A stretch of 64,000 bases of DNA from Patiria pectinifera. Taxonomy: Eukaryota; Echinodermata; Asteroidea; Valvatida; Asterinidae. Location of the stretch: assembly GCA_029964075.1 (NCBI GenBank), contig CM057149.1:37034900-37098899 (forward strand), in the 5' to 3' direction. The notes under the pieces were generated by a model, which searched no databases, had not been told where the DNA came from, and was given only the letters and a program-made list of their open reading frames with translations. This document shows, one piece after another, positions 30,601 through 34,304 of the stretch (positions are counted from its first letter, which is position 1; every line of letters begins with the position of its first letter). The position numbers were made by a program, and so were the translations under genes.

Positions 30601-31031
30601 GGAGTTCATACCAGATCGTTTCACACCGGAAAATATGAAGAATATGGATCCCTTCGCTTACTTGCCATTTTCGGCAGGTCCAAGGTAAATGATTGATGGA
30701 TGTGTGTCCCTTAATTCCCCCAACACACACACCAGCAGGCATAGCCACCCTCCCTTCGTGGTAAAGTGTTGATGATTTTTTTTGTCAGGAGAGTTTCGAA
30801 GACGGAGACCTGCCATATACATTTTGTATCCTTATAGATTAATTGATTGTTTTTCTGTTCAGGAACTGCATTGGACAGAACTTTGCCCTGAATGAGGAGA
30901 AGGTGATACTAGCTCGAGTTCTGAGAAGATTTCACATCGAGTTGGATCCCGACCACAAAGTGACCGCCAGATTGCAGTTGGTTTACAAGGCAACCAACGA
31001 TATCAAGCTTAAACTGAAACCTAGGTTTTAA
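4756..31031 (+). CDS. cytochrome P450, CYP4-type (10 exons, Polinton in intron 3)
   Basis: A haem-thiolate monooxygenase, likely ER-anchored; CYP4 enzymes typically omega-hydroxylate fatty acids and eicosanoids. Exons by splice sites and phase: 4756-4920, 5848-6019, 6468-6652, 28769-28893, 29182-29244, 29583-29706, 29857-30134, 30268-30466, 30602-30684 and 30863-31031. They total 1563 nt, 520 residues plus stop, with consistent phases and no internal stop. Residues 1-25 form a hydrophobic anchor. CYP4 hallmarks are the I-helix [13 protein letters not shown], whose Glu is the known covalent haem attachment site in the family, the K-helix KEAMR, FIPDRF, and the haem loop FSAGPRNCIG. Length is normal for CYP4. 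Intron 3 is about 22.1 kb and contains the Polinton, yet the reading frame is intact. AATAAA at about 31183 is a candidate polyadenylation signal. Confidence 0.9.
7173..7218. repeat. perfect 21 bp hairpin, 4 nt loop
   Basis: Left arm 7173-7193 and right arm 7198-7218 are exact reverse complements around a TTTG loop; the stem is C/G rich (ACCCCCGCCC). No gene is nearby. It could be a tiny foldback element, a palindrome left by a rearrangement, or a cloning or assembly fold. Confidence 0.85.
7340..7560 (-). repeat. dispersed G-run repeat, reverse copy
   Basis: On the reverse strand this reads like 46855-46920 followed by 47530-47640 (GTGGCGTAGCCAGG..., CATTTCATGGGG, GGGGCGACAAGG). It is one of several members of a repeat family rich in runs of G or C in this window. 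No coding capacity is recognisable. Confidence 0.6.
9098..9440 (-). pseudogene. coding-like fragment with Cys-rich motif (unidentified)
   Basis: Reverse-strand reading gives a protein-like stretch, [19 protein letters not shown] followed by a helical segment ([19 protein letters not shown]). The paired cysteines recall short zinc-binding modules seen in uncharacterised mobile-element proteins, but I cannot name a family. The stretch is interrupted outside about 340 bp. It ends about 100 bp from the left Polinton border and is not part of it. Possibly an exon or remnant of an older element. Confidence 0.3.
9548..9753 (+). repeat. left terminal inverted repeat of the Polinton
   Basis: Matches the reverse complement of 25835-26040 over 206 bp with a single difference (TTCCCTC here, CCCCTC there). 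It contains three CCCCAAATATA blocks, and related blocks and ACCAGACTTTACCCC recur just inside (9787-9880). Confidence 0.95.
10076..11229. repeat. 83 bp tandem array with a hairpin in each unit (about 13.9 copies)
   Basis: The unit contains CATTTAAATAGCTTTT, a CCTAATATATACAG block and a palindrome AAAAAGCCACTC-N-GAGTGGCTTTTTT. Hairpins recur at a constant spacing of 83 bp (10138, 10221, 10304 and so on); the twelfth unit is 2 bp short and the thirteenth palindrome is degraded. Units fall into C- and T-centred variants and TTTTCATAC or TTTTGATAC variants in an ordered pattern, suggesting block duplication. The array fills the non-coding space between the left TIR and the polymerase. Confidence 0.95.
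11213..11385. repeat. second tandem array, 43-46 bp units with the same GCCACTC/GAGTGGC core
   Basis: Four units share the palindrome AGCCACTC-N-(G/C)AGTGGC followed by ATTATGACATCATCGTTATA. The first overlaps the last 83 bp unit. The T-run after the stem has been replaced by CATTATGACATCA, so the hairpin core is kept while its flanks differ. Units start near 11215, 11261, 11304 and 11350. Confidence 0.9.
11756..15763 (+). CDS. PolB: Polinton family B DNA polymerase (protein-primed type)
   Basis: Replicates the element. The first ATG in the long frame is at 11756 (1335 residues); earlier codons of the frame lack ATG. Seen in order: SAP-like helices about 77-110 ([11 protein letters not shown]...KKDLISAI); a conserved block [12 protein letters not shown] near 255-267; a C2H2-like finger at 410-430 (CRRCLCHY...HMTDC); Exo I with YADFES (about 480-485); a cysteine-rich endonuclease-VII-like insert, [19 protein letters not shown] (631-649); Exo [11 protein letters not shown]; Exo III-like YHDLYVTTD; Pol [13 protein letters not shown]; Pol [11 protein letters not shown]; and Pol C YTDTDS. 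All catalytic motifs look intact. Its 3' end overlaps the convergent integrase by 8 bp. Confidence 0.95.
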   Translation: MLKTIYLLAGDCTLGVDVCTDRPIVKGFSRWNKATLRDYVQRYNVPYNQNVALTRKVYINGIKKYEAQFRNLRKKKLHELKQIVDNYDLEYNPSGYKGRLLKKDLISAIQNSRQPEDFQEAEFRATRRFRNNFRNWELIPRLFNDDLVRFFDTHKDQIVNKIKSELRELRGLKMELTIKIKYEKNKPDGTIETIEAIHFTDQRVVLNQSQIKQVLKEDIDQLFKKDERYTNQGSGWVLKKIMALYININRFNPVRGSSYIDLPKYIKQKTAMINIKNKDDECLRWCLRAALGLYTDKVKNNIKNDPKYKIHKEEPVVYTKDDGLKFKGVDFPTPIDQIPKIERQNNLTINVYGYEEEIYPLYVSKNYKPESRPIDLFLFSDGDKHHYCWINNFSRLIHNVTKHKSKKYFCRRCLCHYRTQVKLDRHMTDCNGIDTHPSKIVFPTAKRKYVNNEWIVDENDVPILEFKNYRFKQKAPFVVYADFESILEKNSDDKKDNTQKTNIHKASGYSLVVVRCDGTNAYQETYRGKDAASKFVNKMLKIQSDINCIFKKPQPMKFNERAKEHHDKTNTCWICEKPIYPNYSSNCQCQKPKKPKTEKQIKEHQYENKNGFTESKCLECKKKINKFRKVRDHCHVTGRYRGAAHAYCNLKLQVKPGFTPIPVIFHNLQNYDAHLIMQSISEYDDKKEIQVIARNSEKYISFSIGNMRFIDSFNFMASSLDRLSKACPRESFKLLREHFNRQNIDSLLQKGVYPYEYMDSFDRFQETSLPPIEQFYSSLKDENISREDYDRAKLTWNEFKVKNMGEYHDLYVTTDTLLLACVFENFRQTCITNYALDPANYYTAPGLSWDALLKHSEVKLELLQDRYIHFSFEKAKRGGISSVGGMRYYKANNKYLPDHNPNEPSSYITYLDANNLYGWAMSQYLPYKDFKWASTKTFTESKILSLRKTSNTGYCFEVDLDYPDNLHDLHNDYPLAPENIVIPKEWMSDYQNELLDTEPSSNVQKLTCTLNPKQKYVLHYVTLQLYLKLGLKLKKVHRVLQFKQAPWMASYIDKNTQLRTKATSDFEKDFFKLMNNSVFGKTMENVRNRIDGYLLRDSNDDDRDKYQKIIQKPSYKTTTSFSECKLSFVEKYKTKTVLNKPIYCGVSILDLSKTLMYDFYYNHLKDKYKEKIRLMYTDTDSLVLVVHTDDVYKDMQQNGQQYDLSNYSTDHPLYDPTNKKVIGKFKDEFGGKIIKEVVCIRPKMYSILTADINLKKAKGVTKSVTSKKLKHRHYYDCILNKKSHYETMTHIRSENHILYTVSQNKLSLSPLDTKRYILPDGIHTLAYGHRNLDIN
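15756..16757 (-). CDS. INT: Polinton integrase (retroviral-type, DDE)
   Basis: Inserts the element into the host genome, giving the short target duplication. 333 residues from an ATG. An N-terminal helical region ([11 protein letters not shown]...) precedes the rve core: D75 in [10 protein letters not shown]138 in [10 protein letters not shown] and E173 in [13 protein letters not shown], close to the usual D,D35E spacing. The C-terminal 90 residues contain a small beta-rich region ([18 protein letters not shown]...PTLYYLQDG) compatible with an SH3- or chromo-like domain. No zinc-binding HHCC is obvious. It is divergent from the 140-residue gene, with 31 bp between start codons, and convergent with PolB. 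Confidence 0.93.
   Translation of the reverse strand: MQTLSKLYYSPSGYWRGESAVDHLHDKTKIDKKVIRDWLKKQAIWQIYLPGPAYVPRPTSTSREFETPNDFHQMDVLYLPWDKVKRKTYKYALTVVDVASRYHEAEPLVSKTADSTQDAIVKIYARSPLSYPKTLRVDAGTEFKGAFKKWMPSKNVEIIVGEPGNHRSQGIVERFNRTLAEKLFGHQYAQEMLNPESRNTQWVERLPSVIKAINDETTRLIAKAPSEAVKLKQVRQSPANPVKTKEQQLPQDAMVRYLYYPGEQEGGTARRATDPIWSVDIFNVEKRTSQFKMINGKKVTTGPTLYYLQDGPKRSFVRQELQVVPEDTQLPPN
16762..16784. promoter_or_regulatory. shared divergent promoter core, INT / 140-aa gene
   Basis: Positions 16762-16784 (TTTAATATAAAAGACGTTTA...) fill the gap between two divergent start codons and nearly match 23372-23394, which separates another divergent pair in the element. The reverse complement gives TTATATTAAA, the motif found before other Polinton genes. 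Function inferred from position and repetition. Confidence 0.5.
16789..17211 (+). CDS. small membrane-associated Polinton protein, 140 aa
   Basis: Hydrophobic segments at both ends (about 5-25 and 121-140, the latter [19 protein letters not shown]) flank a charged coiled-coil-like middle (residues 30-75, rich in K, R, E and Q). Not assigned to a known enzyme. It lies directly before the capsid candidate, so a virion or membrane role is plausible but inferred. ATG at 16789, preceded by TTTATAATAAT. Confidence 0.75.
   Translation: MASVAMMLGGAIVNALAFTGSNFFFSNLKQNDEERKRHDLAIEQLSAAKDKWQRERTKYLDFLNDRIRKQNASKETFSNVDRALRYYNEVSGQSTELPVGLQREPKLEDFYEPSDQQIERELAFIAGGTLLVGFLAYKYL
17234..18502 (+). CDS. 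MCP: major capsid protein candidate (double jelly-roll type)
   Basis: 422 residues with no membrane segment, rich in beta-type sequence. It has features of Polinton/adintovirus hexon-like proteins: a [20 protein letters not shown] strand pair, then [20 protein letters not shown] and a [10 protein letters not shown] block, and a C-terminal [18 protein letters not shown]. In this family the protein trimerises into the main capsid lattice. The next gene, the packaging ATPase, starts 2 nt after the stop codon, and pairing with an ATPase is the expected context. Leader ACTCGTATAAATAAAATG. Fold assigned by motif recognition and context, not by a structure search. Confidence 0.75.
   Translation: MNAYGKKLNPSRLLKIPRSIKGERKEVVITHNPSSISAGQTLRVKFPQLGVDDVIVPGTCKLAFNLELEGGSDNNRTIFGNLARNLVSEISVRLQGHEIVSYRHADVYHNFKDNWINSSTTRNMAYSGIEKENVSKLRTGAEDANAGANNGKDQAIADAYGNRYCIPLDIDILTSHHPFYPSGLKQPLTYEIKFNDHEKVVNSSDTAAMYSISDLSLEYEVVTNRDLAITIRNKHKGLMQYLFDKIHSLEVRSVNKLDTLWNVSVNQPIKSLKGILFLFKDPAVKNPQRFYNPKITKTSVTVEGKPNQLYSQGMFQYQHWNEINKFFGDSDTESGRGVAKDLNLTGFDLGDYLKDKYGLWLDFRSNDDNSAHGSGRKLGDGGGINIQFNREAEGQGDLTMYVFLVMDAQLNLEDGNFKSLLS
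18504..19112 (+). CDS. ATP: A32/FtsK-like genome-packaging ATPase
   Basis: 202 residues. Walker A GKTNSGKT (11-18), Walker B TLFIVDD (89-95), then [20 protein letters not shown] (111-130) whose Gln fits the sensor position of the HerA/FtsK/A32 packaging ATPases. [19 protein letters not shown] follows. The role is pumping DNA into preformed capsids, normally encoded next to the major capsid gene as here. Length and motifs are those of Polinton ATPases. The stop codon lies inside the first unit of a 22 bp tandem repeat. Confidence 0.92.
   Translation: MTQPHCALIVGKTNSGKTKWILDLLESDYKNTFEAIVIICPTIFKNKTYIERKWIQADPEVYLCDPELYKMTLNEAIDFYRKIFEGVATLFIVDDCSSDQEIKYRKKTCALSKMAFSGRHVNHSCWLLTQKYNSVLKDYRENTAWLALFYCKDKTSFDQALDENDVVPIEERDYIKRRLRDVKYSKLVVYTEPPVSYELLDS
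19106..19210. repeat. 22 bp tandem repeat after the ATPase gene
   Basis: About 4.7 copies of TAGCTAGGTGAGTAACAATTAA, the first starting within the last codons of the ATPase gene and the last diverging (TAGTTGAGTAGCAACC). Each unit carries stop codons and a GTGAGT that looks like a splice donor. Role unknown. Confidence 0.95.
19289..19441 (+). CDS. candidate small single-pass membrane protein, 50 aa
   Basis: A short ORF from ATG at 19289 encoding a strongly hydrophobic N-terminal half ([19 protein letters not shown]) and a polar tail with two cysteines. It overlaps the start of the next gene by 13 nt in another frame, consistent with the packed layout here. It is the only plausible ORF in the gap after the ATPase. 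No family recognised; could be chance in A/T-rich DNA. Confidence 0.4.
   Translation: MIAIFEYLQFLAIIIISLNLSFYTYEYLCFCNKVATATTKLNSFLIKWRT
19429..20004 (+). CDS. conserved-type Polinton protein of unknown function, 191 aa
   Basis: Two parts: an alpha-helical N-terminal 155 residues with moderately hydrophobic stretches ([35 protein letters not shown]) and a polar Ser/Asp-rich tail. The last 116 nt overlap the next gene in a different frame, and the low-complexity tail may exist only because of that overlap. Its position between ATPase and small membrane proteins recalls invertebrate Polinton clusters. No catalytic motif is seen. Leader CCTTTCTAATTAAATGG. Confidence 0.75.
   Translation: MEDLKLTLTEQDHNAEHKDRLCGVVAAGNSRKYLGKEYTVKHIEALDSKELDKLYHLYETKFGNEIVKTVGKYTLSLFSRVLAVVTPVQVLGYNVTIDSEEELTNDLSSDPIISASMAGMLSDVCYKYGTLISPLVATIITTKHLKFNKPNIINGRSKSSDSNACSSTSRDRDTPTDKNNDITDGNESDQD
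19889..20272 (+). CDS. basic single-pass membrane protein, 127 aa
   Basis: N-terminal Ala/Thr/Pro-rich region (1-45), then a basic [20 protein letters not shown] segment (about 45-70), one membrane segment ([17 protein letters not shown], about 89-105) and a Pro/Thr-rich tail. The basic stretch next to a membrane anchor would suit a protein linking DNA or core to a membrane, but that is inference. ATG at 19889 within AATAAATGG. It overlaps the 191-residue gene by 116 nt in the +1 frame. Confidence 0.7.
   Translation: MEDQKAATATPAAQPAETETPPPIKTTTSPTVTRVTKTKNPKRIQQGKALAEHNRQMKLKLAKMNVTSDEATSPPDYNSWVMWGAIASIIGVGLLVLKSKATAPVIQPVPVVTQPTSPSSPKTLDME
20306..20548 (+). CDS. small hydrophobic protein, 80 aa
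   Basis: Two hydrophobic helices (about residues 12-32, [21 protein letters not shown], and 52-70, [19 protein letters not shown]) separated by a polar loop; probably a two-pass membrane protein. Preceded by TTATATTAAAAACGATG, one of the clearest examples of the element's start-site motif. No homology recognised beyond similar small proteins in other invertebrate Polintons. Confidence 0.65.
   Translation: MSNFDTNGIANTIYHGAVISGLSMGYAMVGAKLLKMKVPDLNKLSVEDAAKLTGIISGALATQNWLVTQGILPGSIMKTA
20571..21827 (+). CDS. large C-terminally membrane-anchored Polinton protein, 418 aa
   Basis: Acidic N terminus (1-45), a folded region to about 150 ([20 protein letters not shown]), a long coiled coil (about 180-275, heptad-like L/E/R-rich), then [20 protein letters not shown] (membrane segment), a Pro/Thr repeat linker, and two further hydrophobic segments with a final [16 protein letters not shown]. 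The layout suggests a virion membrane, fusion-like or tail-like protein, but no known family can be shown. Its 3' end faces the 414-residue gene across the hairpin at 21853-21899. Confidence 0.75.
   Translation: MDGEGFYDPDYERTDDNNDDDVAETNLDWDDTFDNTQLPPVDTESVLGTGTISSLSIELIKEDVDSFYKQNNIDPAFIDPNDFEIGKDRNLYVKTYKGREPLSYRRGGQRIYYKLSTLQSKYGTAFIRDTLKIADYKPTLLAKLKDKLEKVQPESIPMTELPRATDEVTEIIDDLQRDTGAQTEGLNYRELQGLDKSLQTLRGNLELNLARLAELDQEIFDAEHELGDHRISEEERRELNDKLSDLDAERSARLEAAKANERGLKSQIARIKETINKILGDDTTLAEKIRTLFREQGVTVVSILAALSLAISTIVSSIVASVRGAGAPTAPSPTPAPTPTPTPKGGIKEWISKQLANFASALKKLGVSALGALPGIIGSVLSWIFNALSKSVSWLAEHVWALFLGVGALVFAYLQKRW
21853..21899. terminator. perfect 19 bp hairpin between convergent Polinton genes
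   Basis: Arms 21853-21871 and 21881-21899 are exact reverse complements (A7-TAAGCCTTACCA / TGGTAAGGCTTA-T7), with a 9 nt loop. It sits in the 95 bp between two convergent stop codons, so each strand reads a stem followed by a T-run. This resembles the hairpin 3'-end signals known from mimivirus-like giant viruses and virophages. Function inferred. Confidence 0.8.
21923..23167 (-). CDS. Polinton protein of unknown function with C-terminal anchor, 414 aa (longer frame broken by a stop)
   Basis: N-terminal 290 residues look globular ([38 protein letters not shown]...), followed by a disordered region with a long Pro/Thr/Ala repeat and a final membrane segment ([17 protein letters not shown]). 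No enzyme family recognised; likely a structural or surface protein. The first usable ATG is at 23167, but the same frame continues upstream for 63 codons to an ATG at 23354-23356 that has a proper leader and shares a divergent promoter with the penton-like gene. That longer frame is broken only by a TGA at 23336-23338 (codon 7). The C-terminal Pro/Thr linker resembles that of the 418-residue protein. Confidence 0.7.
   Translation of the reverse strand: MFPDLTSDYKLPHVETDEDVDRWKSHPMSFYQNQLNFAIYCATTGCGIGFDLLNSSNRYVWAIFNFHLYFTVRKILYDFAAPLPGDDAFNALDNSYNHRAFTDTCLLFGIDQNKSFKQTRDTKSNGLGTSYIFNKGKFVAVGEYDKTLPNKPNVLYGGYHGLDSPKKSGSSYVPWTVIYIEQNESVQKAWLDFIPTKSSFTSAGIIKINESIRSYVYALLGAQAQTKTSVLSPGTGLDAQRQFNVIVEDIINAADDMETSIDQFQDSLQYARTPLNFVVKPGLYLIPSDMNLRVGTHDGYNNNLQIATQSMNTGLVPDLNSQPQPDDSFDDTDDVAPPTPLKPMTNDVVSPTPAPAPTPSPTPAPTPAPTPAPAPTVLTQEPTKLQTHQDEKLSLTVGTLAIVGMGILAYEAMR
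23372..23394. promoter_or_regulatory. shared divergent promoter core, 414-aa / penton-like genes
   Basis: Positions 23372-23394 (TTTAATATAAAAAGACTTTA...) lie between the ancestral ATG of the minus-strand gene (23356) and the ATG of the plus-strand gene (23398). They match 16762-16784 except for a few positions near the right end. Promoter function inferred. Confidence 0.5.
23398..24588 (+). CDS. penton-like minor capsid protein candidate, 396 aa
   Basis: The N-terminal half includes a charged helical region (about 95-175, probably coiled coil) and the C-terminal half is beta-rich. Residues about 290-390 ([31 protein letters not shown], and ITGERGKII...) have the pattern of the single-jelly-roll penton/minor capsid proteins of Polintons and adintoviruses. 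In that family the protein forms capsid vertices. Longer than usual because of the helical insertion. Its stop overlaps the next ATG (ATGA). Confidence 0.65.
   Translation: MHSFHLFQNEQTFKLEDVVDNLNGQKSIRVKRVLFNAGYFNISSATEIDWYTNIDGRPAERPDDDRRYERVDSDIAVRTDRDFIESLIPEYPYDFLINDENTFNRVINDLIEAYEEDRLDSALESIKKEIEQIIERQRNLHNKSQERTLTDVQRNTIIFLITTLFERKGFINEGKKIALEYIEGIISKPRVRLIRQAGITIRGSLIISGDDLDFISPSHLVPLPAGVTGSVTIPPGWYDVDWFDFILNSIPGVNFRIFRESKNVTLVVTDVNLKLRLNREVSRLLNLPKGRLIPKVVYTGSYDVNPFKFLFIRCPQLSTSENFLDGRPSDILKIVPVATRKPEPDRVKDFKKLKNGIIDKLTFSITGERGKIINNKGEYNDRVGDLLILKSFILKT
24585..25169 (+). CDS. Polinton protein with glycine-rich hydrophobic core, 194 aa (C terminus probably frameshifted)
   Basis: N-terminal polar repeat (SGDVL...LRSNEET twice), a helix, then a Gly/Ala-rich hydrophobic segment (about 77-125, [20 protein letters not shown]... 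GTFIGAFGV) and a basic helical C-terminal part ([19 protein letters not shown]...). It may insert in or act on membranes, but its function is unknown. After residue 184 the composition changes and a stop follows, while other frames stay open and protein-like to 25355 (see finding), so the gene may have been longer. Leader CTTTTATATTAAAAACATG. Confidence 0.65.
   Translation: MSNNVLYPDISGDVLRLNSNEETISGDVLQLRSNEETKVFRLKKIEEIRSLILKERDHRERTYKKIKRMIDTIHYVEIGLEGLGAIAGAVSIPALLGVISAPVGLVLEGTFIGAFGVDILLRIASKRLSAKLKKHDQIKILADSKLNTIEEYVSQAINDGDISHEEFLLITRELAKFNELKQKLEQRPAQSFKN
25203..25355 (+). pseudogene. probable out-of-frame C-terminal remnant with PPSY and PSAP motifs
   Basis: An open frame without its own ATG continues the 194-residue gene region after two frame changes (open frame 25138-25202, then 25203-25355). 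It is hydrophilic and carries PPSY (25293-25304) and PSAP (25332-25343), short motifs used by many enveloped viruses to recruit NEDD4 ligases and TSG101. It overlaps the end of the convergent TFIIB-like gene by 55 bp. Could be chance. Confidence 0.3.
25301..25774 (-). CDS. TFIIB-like transcription factor, 157 aa
   Basis: Zinc ribbon at the N terminus with C12-x2-H15 and C25-x2-C28 (CDHH...CETCG), then an acidic linker and a cyclin-like helical region (about 90-145) with [15 protein letters not shown] and [15 protein letters not shown], the pattern of one TFIIB repeat. TFIIB/Brf1 proteins bridge RNA polymerase and promoter; large DNA viruses sometimes encode their own. Only one cyclin repeat fits, half the cellular length. 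It is transcribed towards the left with leader TTTTTAATAAATG, and sits last before the right TIR. It may direct polymerase to the element's uniform A/T-rich promoters (inference). Confidence 0.6.
   Translation of the reverse strand: MNLELSNKTDQCDHHIIIENGFLICETCGEIVSRYFDFSAENAQEDRINWSTLKGNKRKTVEKLIFSVCPEQDSEDVQETINKYNELVNYKTLRGNGCVKRSLIAACYHHVVGWNKERVRDLFKVTQNQFNKALKRYDDHYNKGGAEGVALRGEIEV
25835..26040 (-). repeat. right terminal inverted repeat of the Polinton
   Basis: Reverse complement of the left TIR, ending ...ATTAATACCTACT, followed at once by TAAGG, the same five bases that precede the left TIR. Confidence 0.95.
26041..28768 (+). other. CYP4 intron 3, right part
   Basis: Host intron after the Polinton. 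Contains a GC-rich MITE (26533-27173), C/G homopolymer runs (26140, 27600), a GC-moderate stretch 27740-28130 with no supported exon, and the right arm of a long inverted repeat (28594-28646). Exon 4 starts at 28769. Confidence 0.6.
26533..27173. mobile_element. MITE-like element with repeated GACAAGTCGACCGTTGAGAC ends
   Basis: The left end (GTCAGACAAGTCGACCGTTG) is the reverse complement of the right end, ending at 27173. Each end holds two to three copies of an ACAAGTCGACCGTTGAGACA-type unit. The centre (26820-27000) is markedly GC rich, unlike the A/T-rich surroundings. Long ORFs through it are by-products of composition. Confidence 0.75.
28769..31031 (+). CDS. CYP4-type P450, 3' exon block (exons 4-10)
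   Basis: Exon 4 (28769-28893) is easy to miss: it encodes the [20 protein letters not shown] block, matching the CYP4 segment after helix D, and joins exon 3 in phase 0 and exon 5 in phase 2. Exon 5 (29182-29244) carries [18 protein letters not shown]; exon 6 covers [10 protein letters not shown]...; exon 7 the I-helix; exon 8 ExxR and RLYPPVP; exon 9 the PERF-like loop; exon 10 the cysteine ligand and C terminus. All donors are GT and all acceptors AG. Confidence 0.9.
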
Positions 31032-31386
31032 TCTAAAATAATCTGGCATTTCAAATTTCCTTGGATCAGCTGATTTCCTCTTAAATTCCATTGTCTGCCA
31101 CTAAAAATTAAAAAAACACTGTACAAATCTTCTGAAGTCTTGCGTTGTGGCTTGATTACAATTGCATGCCTAATTAATGTAAAATAAAGATCATTGTTAT
31201 GATTGTTTAGCATATGGACAACGCCTCGTCCCTGCCATGTTAATTAAGCTTTAACGTACATGTAGACAACATCTGCCTGCAGTGCTGTAATTTTCAGAAA
31301 TTGATGGATTTGGGGGTTGGTATTTCATAGCAAATATATACTGAGCTATTTCACGTTTTTGGAAAAAACAAAAAAAAATGCTGTCC

Positions 31387-31660
31387 TTGTTGTTTGGTTC
31401 CCTGGCCCTACTTCAGACGAAACGGAACACTTTATAGATGTTGGGAAATTGTCAGGTCAAGGAACCAGACTAACCGACACCCGTTCACGGATGTAACCGA
31501 TTGCAAACAAAAATGTGGACAGTATTTGAAATTGGACAGAAATTGGGGTCGGTATTCTAAAAAAAAAACAGTTTTTTTCCAACGATATTCAGCCGACCAT
31601 CGTTGGAAATTGCTACAAAAATTTCACTTTTCTTGAAAATGACAGTACACCAGGTGCCAT
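31387..31660 (-). mobile_element. partial copy of the 540 bp TTAAAGGG MITE, reversed
   Basis: The reverse strand matches the centre of the elements at 45019 and 56501: CACCTGGTGTACTGTCATTTTC, the AGAAAAGTG block, the TTCCAACGATGGTCGGC... palindrome region and the GGTTCCCTG end. Terminal repeats were not found. Confidence 0.6.
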
Positions 31661-33060
31661 GAGTTTATAGGATGCGTGAGACTATTATTCATTATTCGTT
31701 ATTCTTATGTTGCAAAATGTTATAATTACCGTTAAGGTATGCTTTTACGTTGCTACTTCATGCTAATTTGTTGCAACTTACTAATTTAGGAATAGTGTCA
31801 GCTTAAAATATGTCGAGTTCTAAACTGTGAACACAATGGGCCTTATTCACGAGTCGGCCATATTGAATTGAAAGGTAGGTAAAATCTTATTTTTCTTTAA
31901 ACTTGCGAAAAGAAATGAAAGCAACTTAATTTATAATAAATTCCAGTCTGCTGCAATGAAACATATCAGACCTCTGTTCTCTGTCAATCTTTTTAAAGTT
32001 AATTGTTTTGGCAAAATGTTTGGGCGATTCCACGGAATTATAAACCTCAATGAAACAACATCAAAACATTTCCAAATGCAGAAAATAAAACAAGTATATA
32101 ATTTTGAAGCTGATCATTTGTATTTTTATTGAAATAGATATGTAGTTTATTTCCAACAATGATCAACAGTTCAGCTGTTGCTTTTACCTGAAAAAATAAC
32201 GAATAATTGCAGAAACAATATCAATTTGTCTGAGTATGTCTGATATACCATGGTGTTTTCCAACTGATTTCTAGTACAGCGACAAGCTTGATTATGTCTT
32301 CTTCTTCTTCTTCCTTAAGTCGTTATAGTGATCCACTTTATTTTAAAATTCCACTTTATGATCATAACTTTAAATTTGCACACTATTGAATTGTCCAAAC
32401 GAGAGTTTTAACTGTCAACTGTTCTGAAGGGGCAAAAATGTCACAACGAGACCGTATCATAACGTTTGGATTTGCATGTCGAGATATTTTAGATTAAATT
32501 AGATTTTAAATTTTATTTACATTATGCTGTATATAAGTTGAGCTGTAAAAAAGGGCATAAGAAAAATTTATTAAACTAGAAAAAAATAACAAATTAAATT
32601 TCAGCCCTCCCGTGATCAGCGAGTCATTAGACTAAATTATTTTGATGCACAACATTAATGTACATGTATAGGCCTACACATCTTTGTGTTTACCCCCACC
32701 ATATCCTGTTTAGCAACGTTGTTTAAAAGTTGTAATAGTTTTACAAATATATATAAATTGGAGTTGTTTAATAGTTGTTTTATAAATTCCATGTGCTCCT
32801 ATTTTATTGTATTGTATTGTGTAACTGTACGTGCATGTAGTCACTTGTAATGTATGCAGGGCCCGAATGAAAACTAGTTGAAGCTGTTTGGGCATATCCT
32901 TGATACAGAAATTTAATGAATTCGTAAATTAATATATAGTAAATAAACGTATAAAAAATAAGATCAGTTAAAAGGCCTACTTTTCAACAATTGCTTAAAA
33001 AAATTAAACATTCAAGTACAAACTAGGTCATATGCTAATAACATTTCATTATTTTTGTAA
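31661..33060. other. intergenic A/T-rich DNA
   Basis: No ORF, RNA gene or named repeat is recognisable. CTTCTTCTTCTTC near 32301 and TACATGTA near 32661 are simple sequence. Confidence 0.5.
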
Positions 33061-33067
33061 ACTCAAA

Positions 33068-33520
33068 AAAAGGCCGTCACAAGGGCAAGGGTGGCTCTGG
33101 TTCATGATGAGAAAGATGAATATTAAAGCTCATAGATAACGGTAGAAGCCAAGGTCTTCCGATGAACAATGTCTGTGTAAAGGTGCGTCAGGAAATGTCA
33201 AAGTCATGATCGAAGACGCGTTGCGACCTTGGTACATGTGCACGGTACCCTACTTTGTATTTTACACAAGTCTGGTTGTTATTTCGGCTATACAGATGTA
33301 CACCCAGCGCAAAAAAGACCGTCACACTTATTTCTGACCAAAGTTCATCAATGTAACGTTGGCGGGCAAGGGCGGCTCATGGCGAGAAAGGTCAATACTA
33401 TAGTTCATAGATAACGATAGAAGCCAAGTTCTTCCGATGAACAATGGTTTGTCTGGGTAAAGGTGTTCGTCAGAAATGTCAAAGTGACAACGAAAACGCG
33501 ATGCGACTCTTACCCTACTT
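33068..33520. repeat. tandem duplication, two diverged units about 243 bp apart
   Basis: 33068-33240 and 33310-33520 share GCCGTCACA/GACCGTCACA, GGGCAAGGGTGGCTC/GGGCAAGGGCGGCTC, TCATAGATAACGGTAGAAGC/TCATAGATAACGATAGAAGC, and CTTCCGATGAACAATG blocks in the same order. No coding frame is shared. 33521-34304 holds nothing recognisable apart from A-runs. Confidence 0.8.
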
Positions 33521-34304
33521 CGTGCTTAAAAAAAGTCGTATTTATTGGGCGAATGAGGATTTACGCAGCATGGCAGAAAGAATAATTTCACAGGGAGACA
33601 AGTGTCATAATCTTAAAACCAAGTATGCTTTTTAACAATAATTTCGACAGTTACTTTTCGGATAGCTGTAAAAAAAAAAATAAAAAAAAACTCTACCTTT
33701 AACTAAAGAAAAATGTAAAATGGACACAAACGTAACACGTTTAACTTAAAACCGATAAGCGCTAAATACGTAAAACATAAAATGTAAATACACGCCAAAC
33801 AACATTTTGAAGAAAGGATTTGTAAGCCTGTTTTTAAAAACAAAAAACACACATCTACAACGCACAAAAAAATCTATATAGTTATCCAAATGTTAACCTT
33901 TAATGTTGAAACGAAAACAAAAAGGTAAAAGTATGGTGGCTTTGAAGGAACATCGCAAATCGCGAATATTAACGTCATGATTTACGATAATTCATGACTT
34001 GCCCCAAATCTCGATTATTTACGTCAGTATTTACGAAAACAATTCACGACTTGCCCTTTTTTCGTGGGTATAGTCTAATGATTTCGTATGCTCAATTATT
34101 AACTTGCCCTGTGAACCTTGATTCGTGTTACCATAGCCTTAAGTCAAGTCCCACGCGCTTATCCGGACACGCGACACACTCCGGATGCTGGCACGTAAAA
34201 AGATTAGCACGAGCGGCTTCGCCACTCGACTGGTCTTTTTTCGTGCCAGAATCTGGGGCACCACGCGTTCAGTTAATCATGCGCGCCTTGACTAAAGGCT
34301 AGTG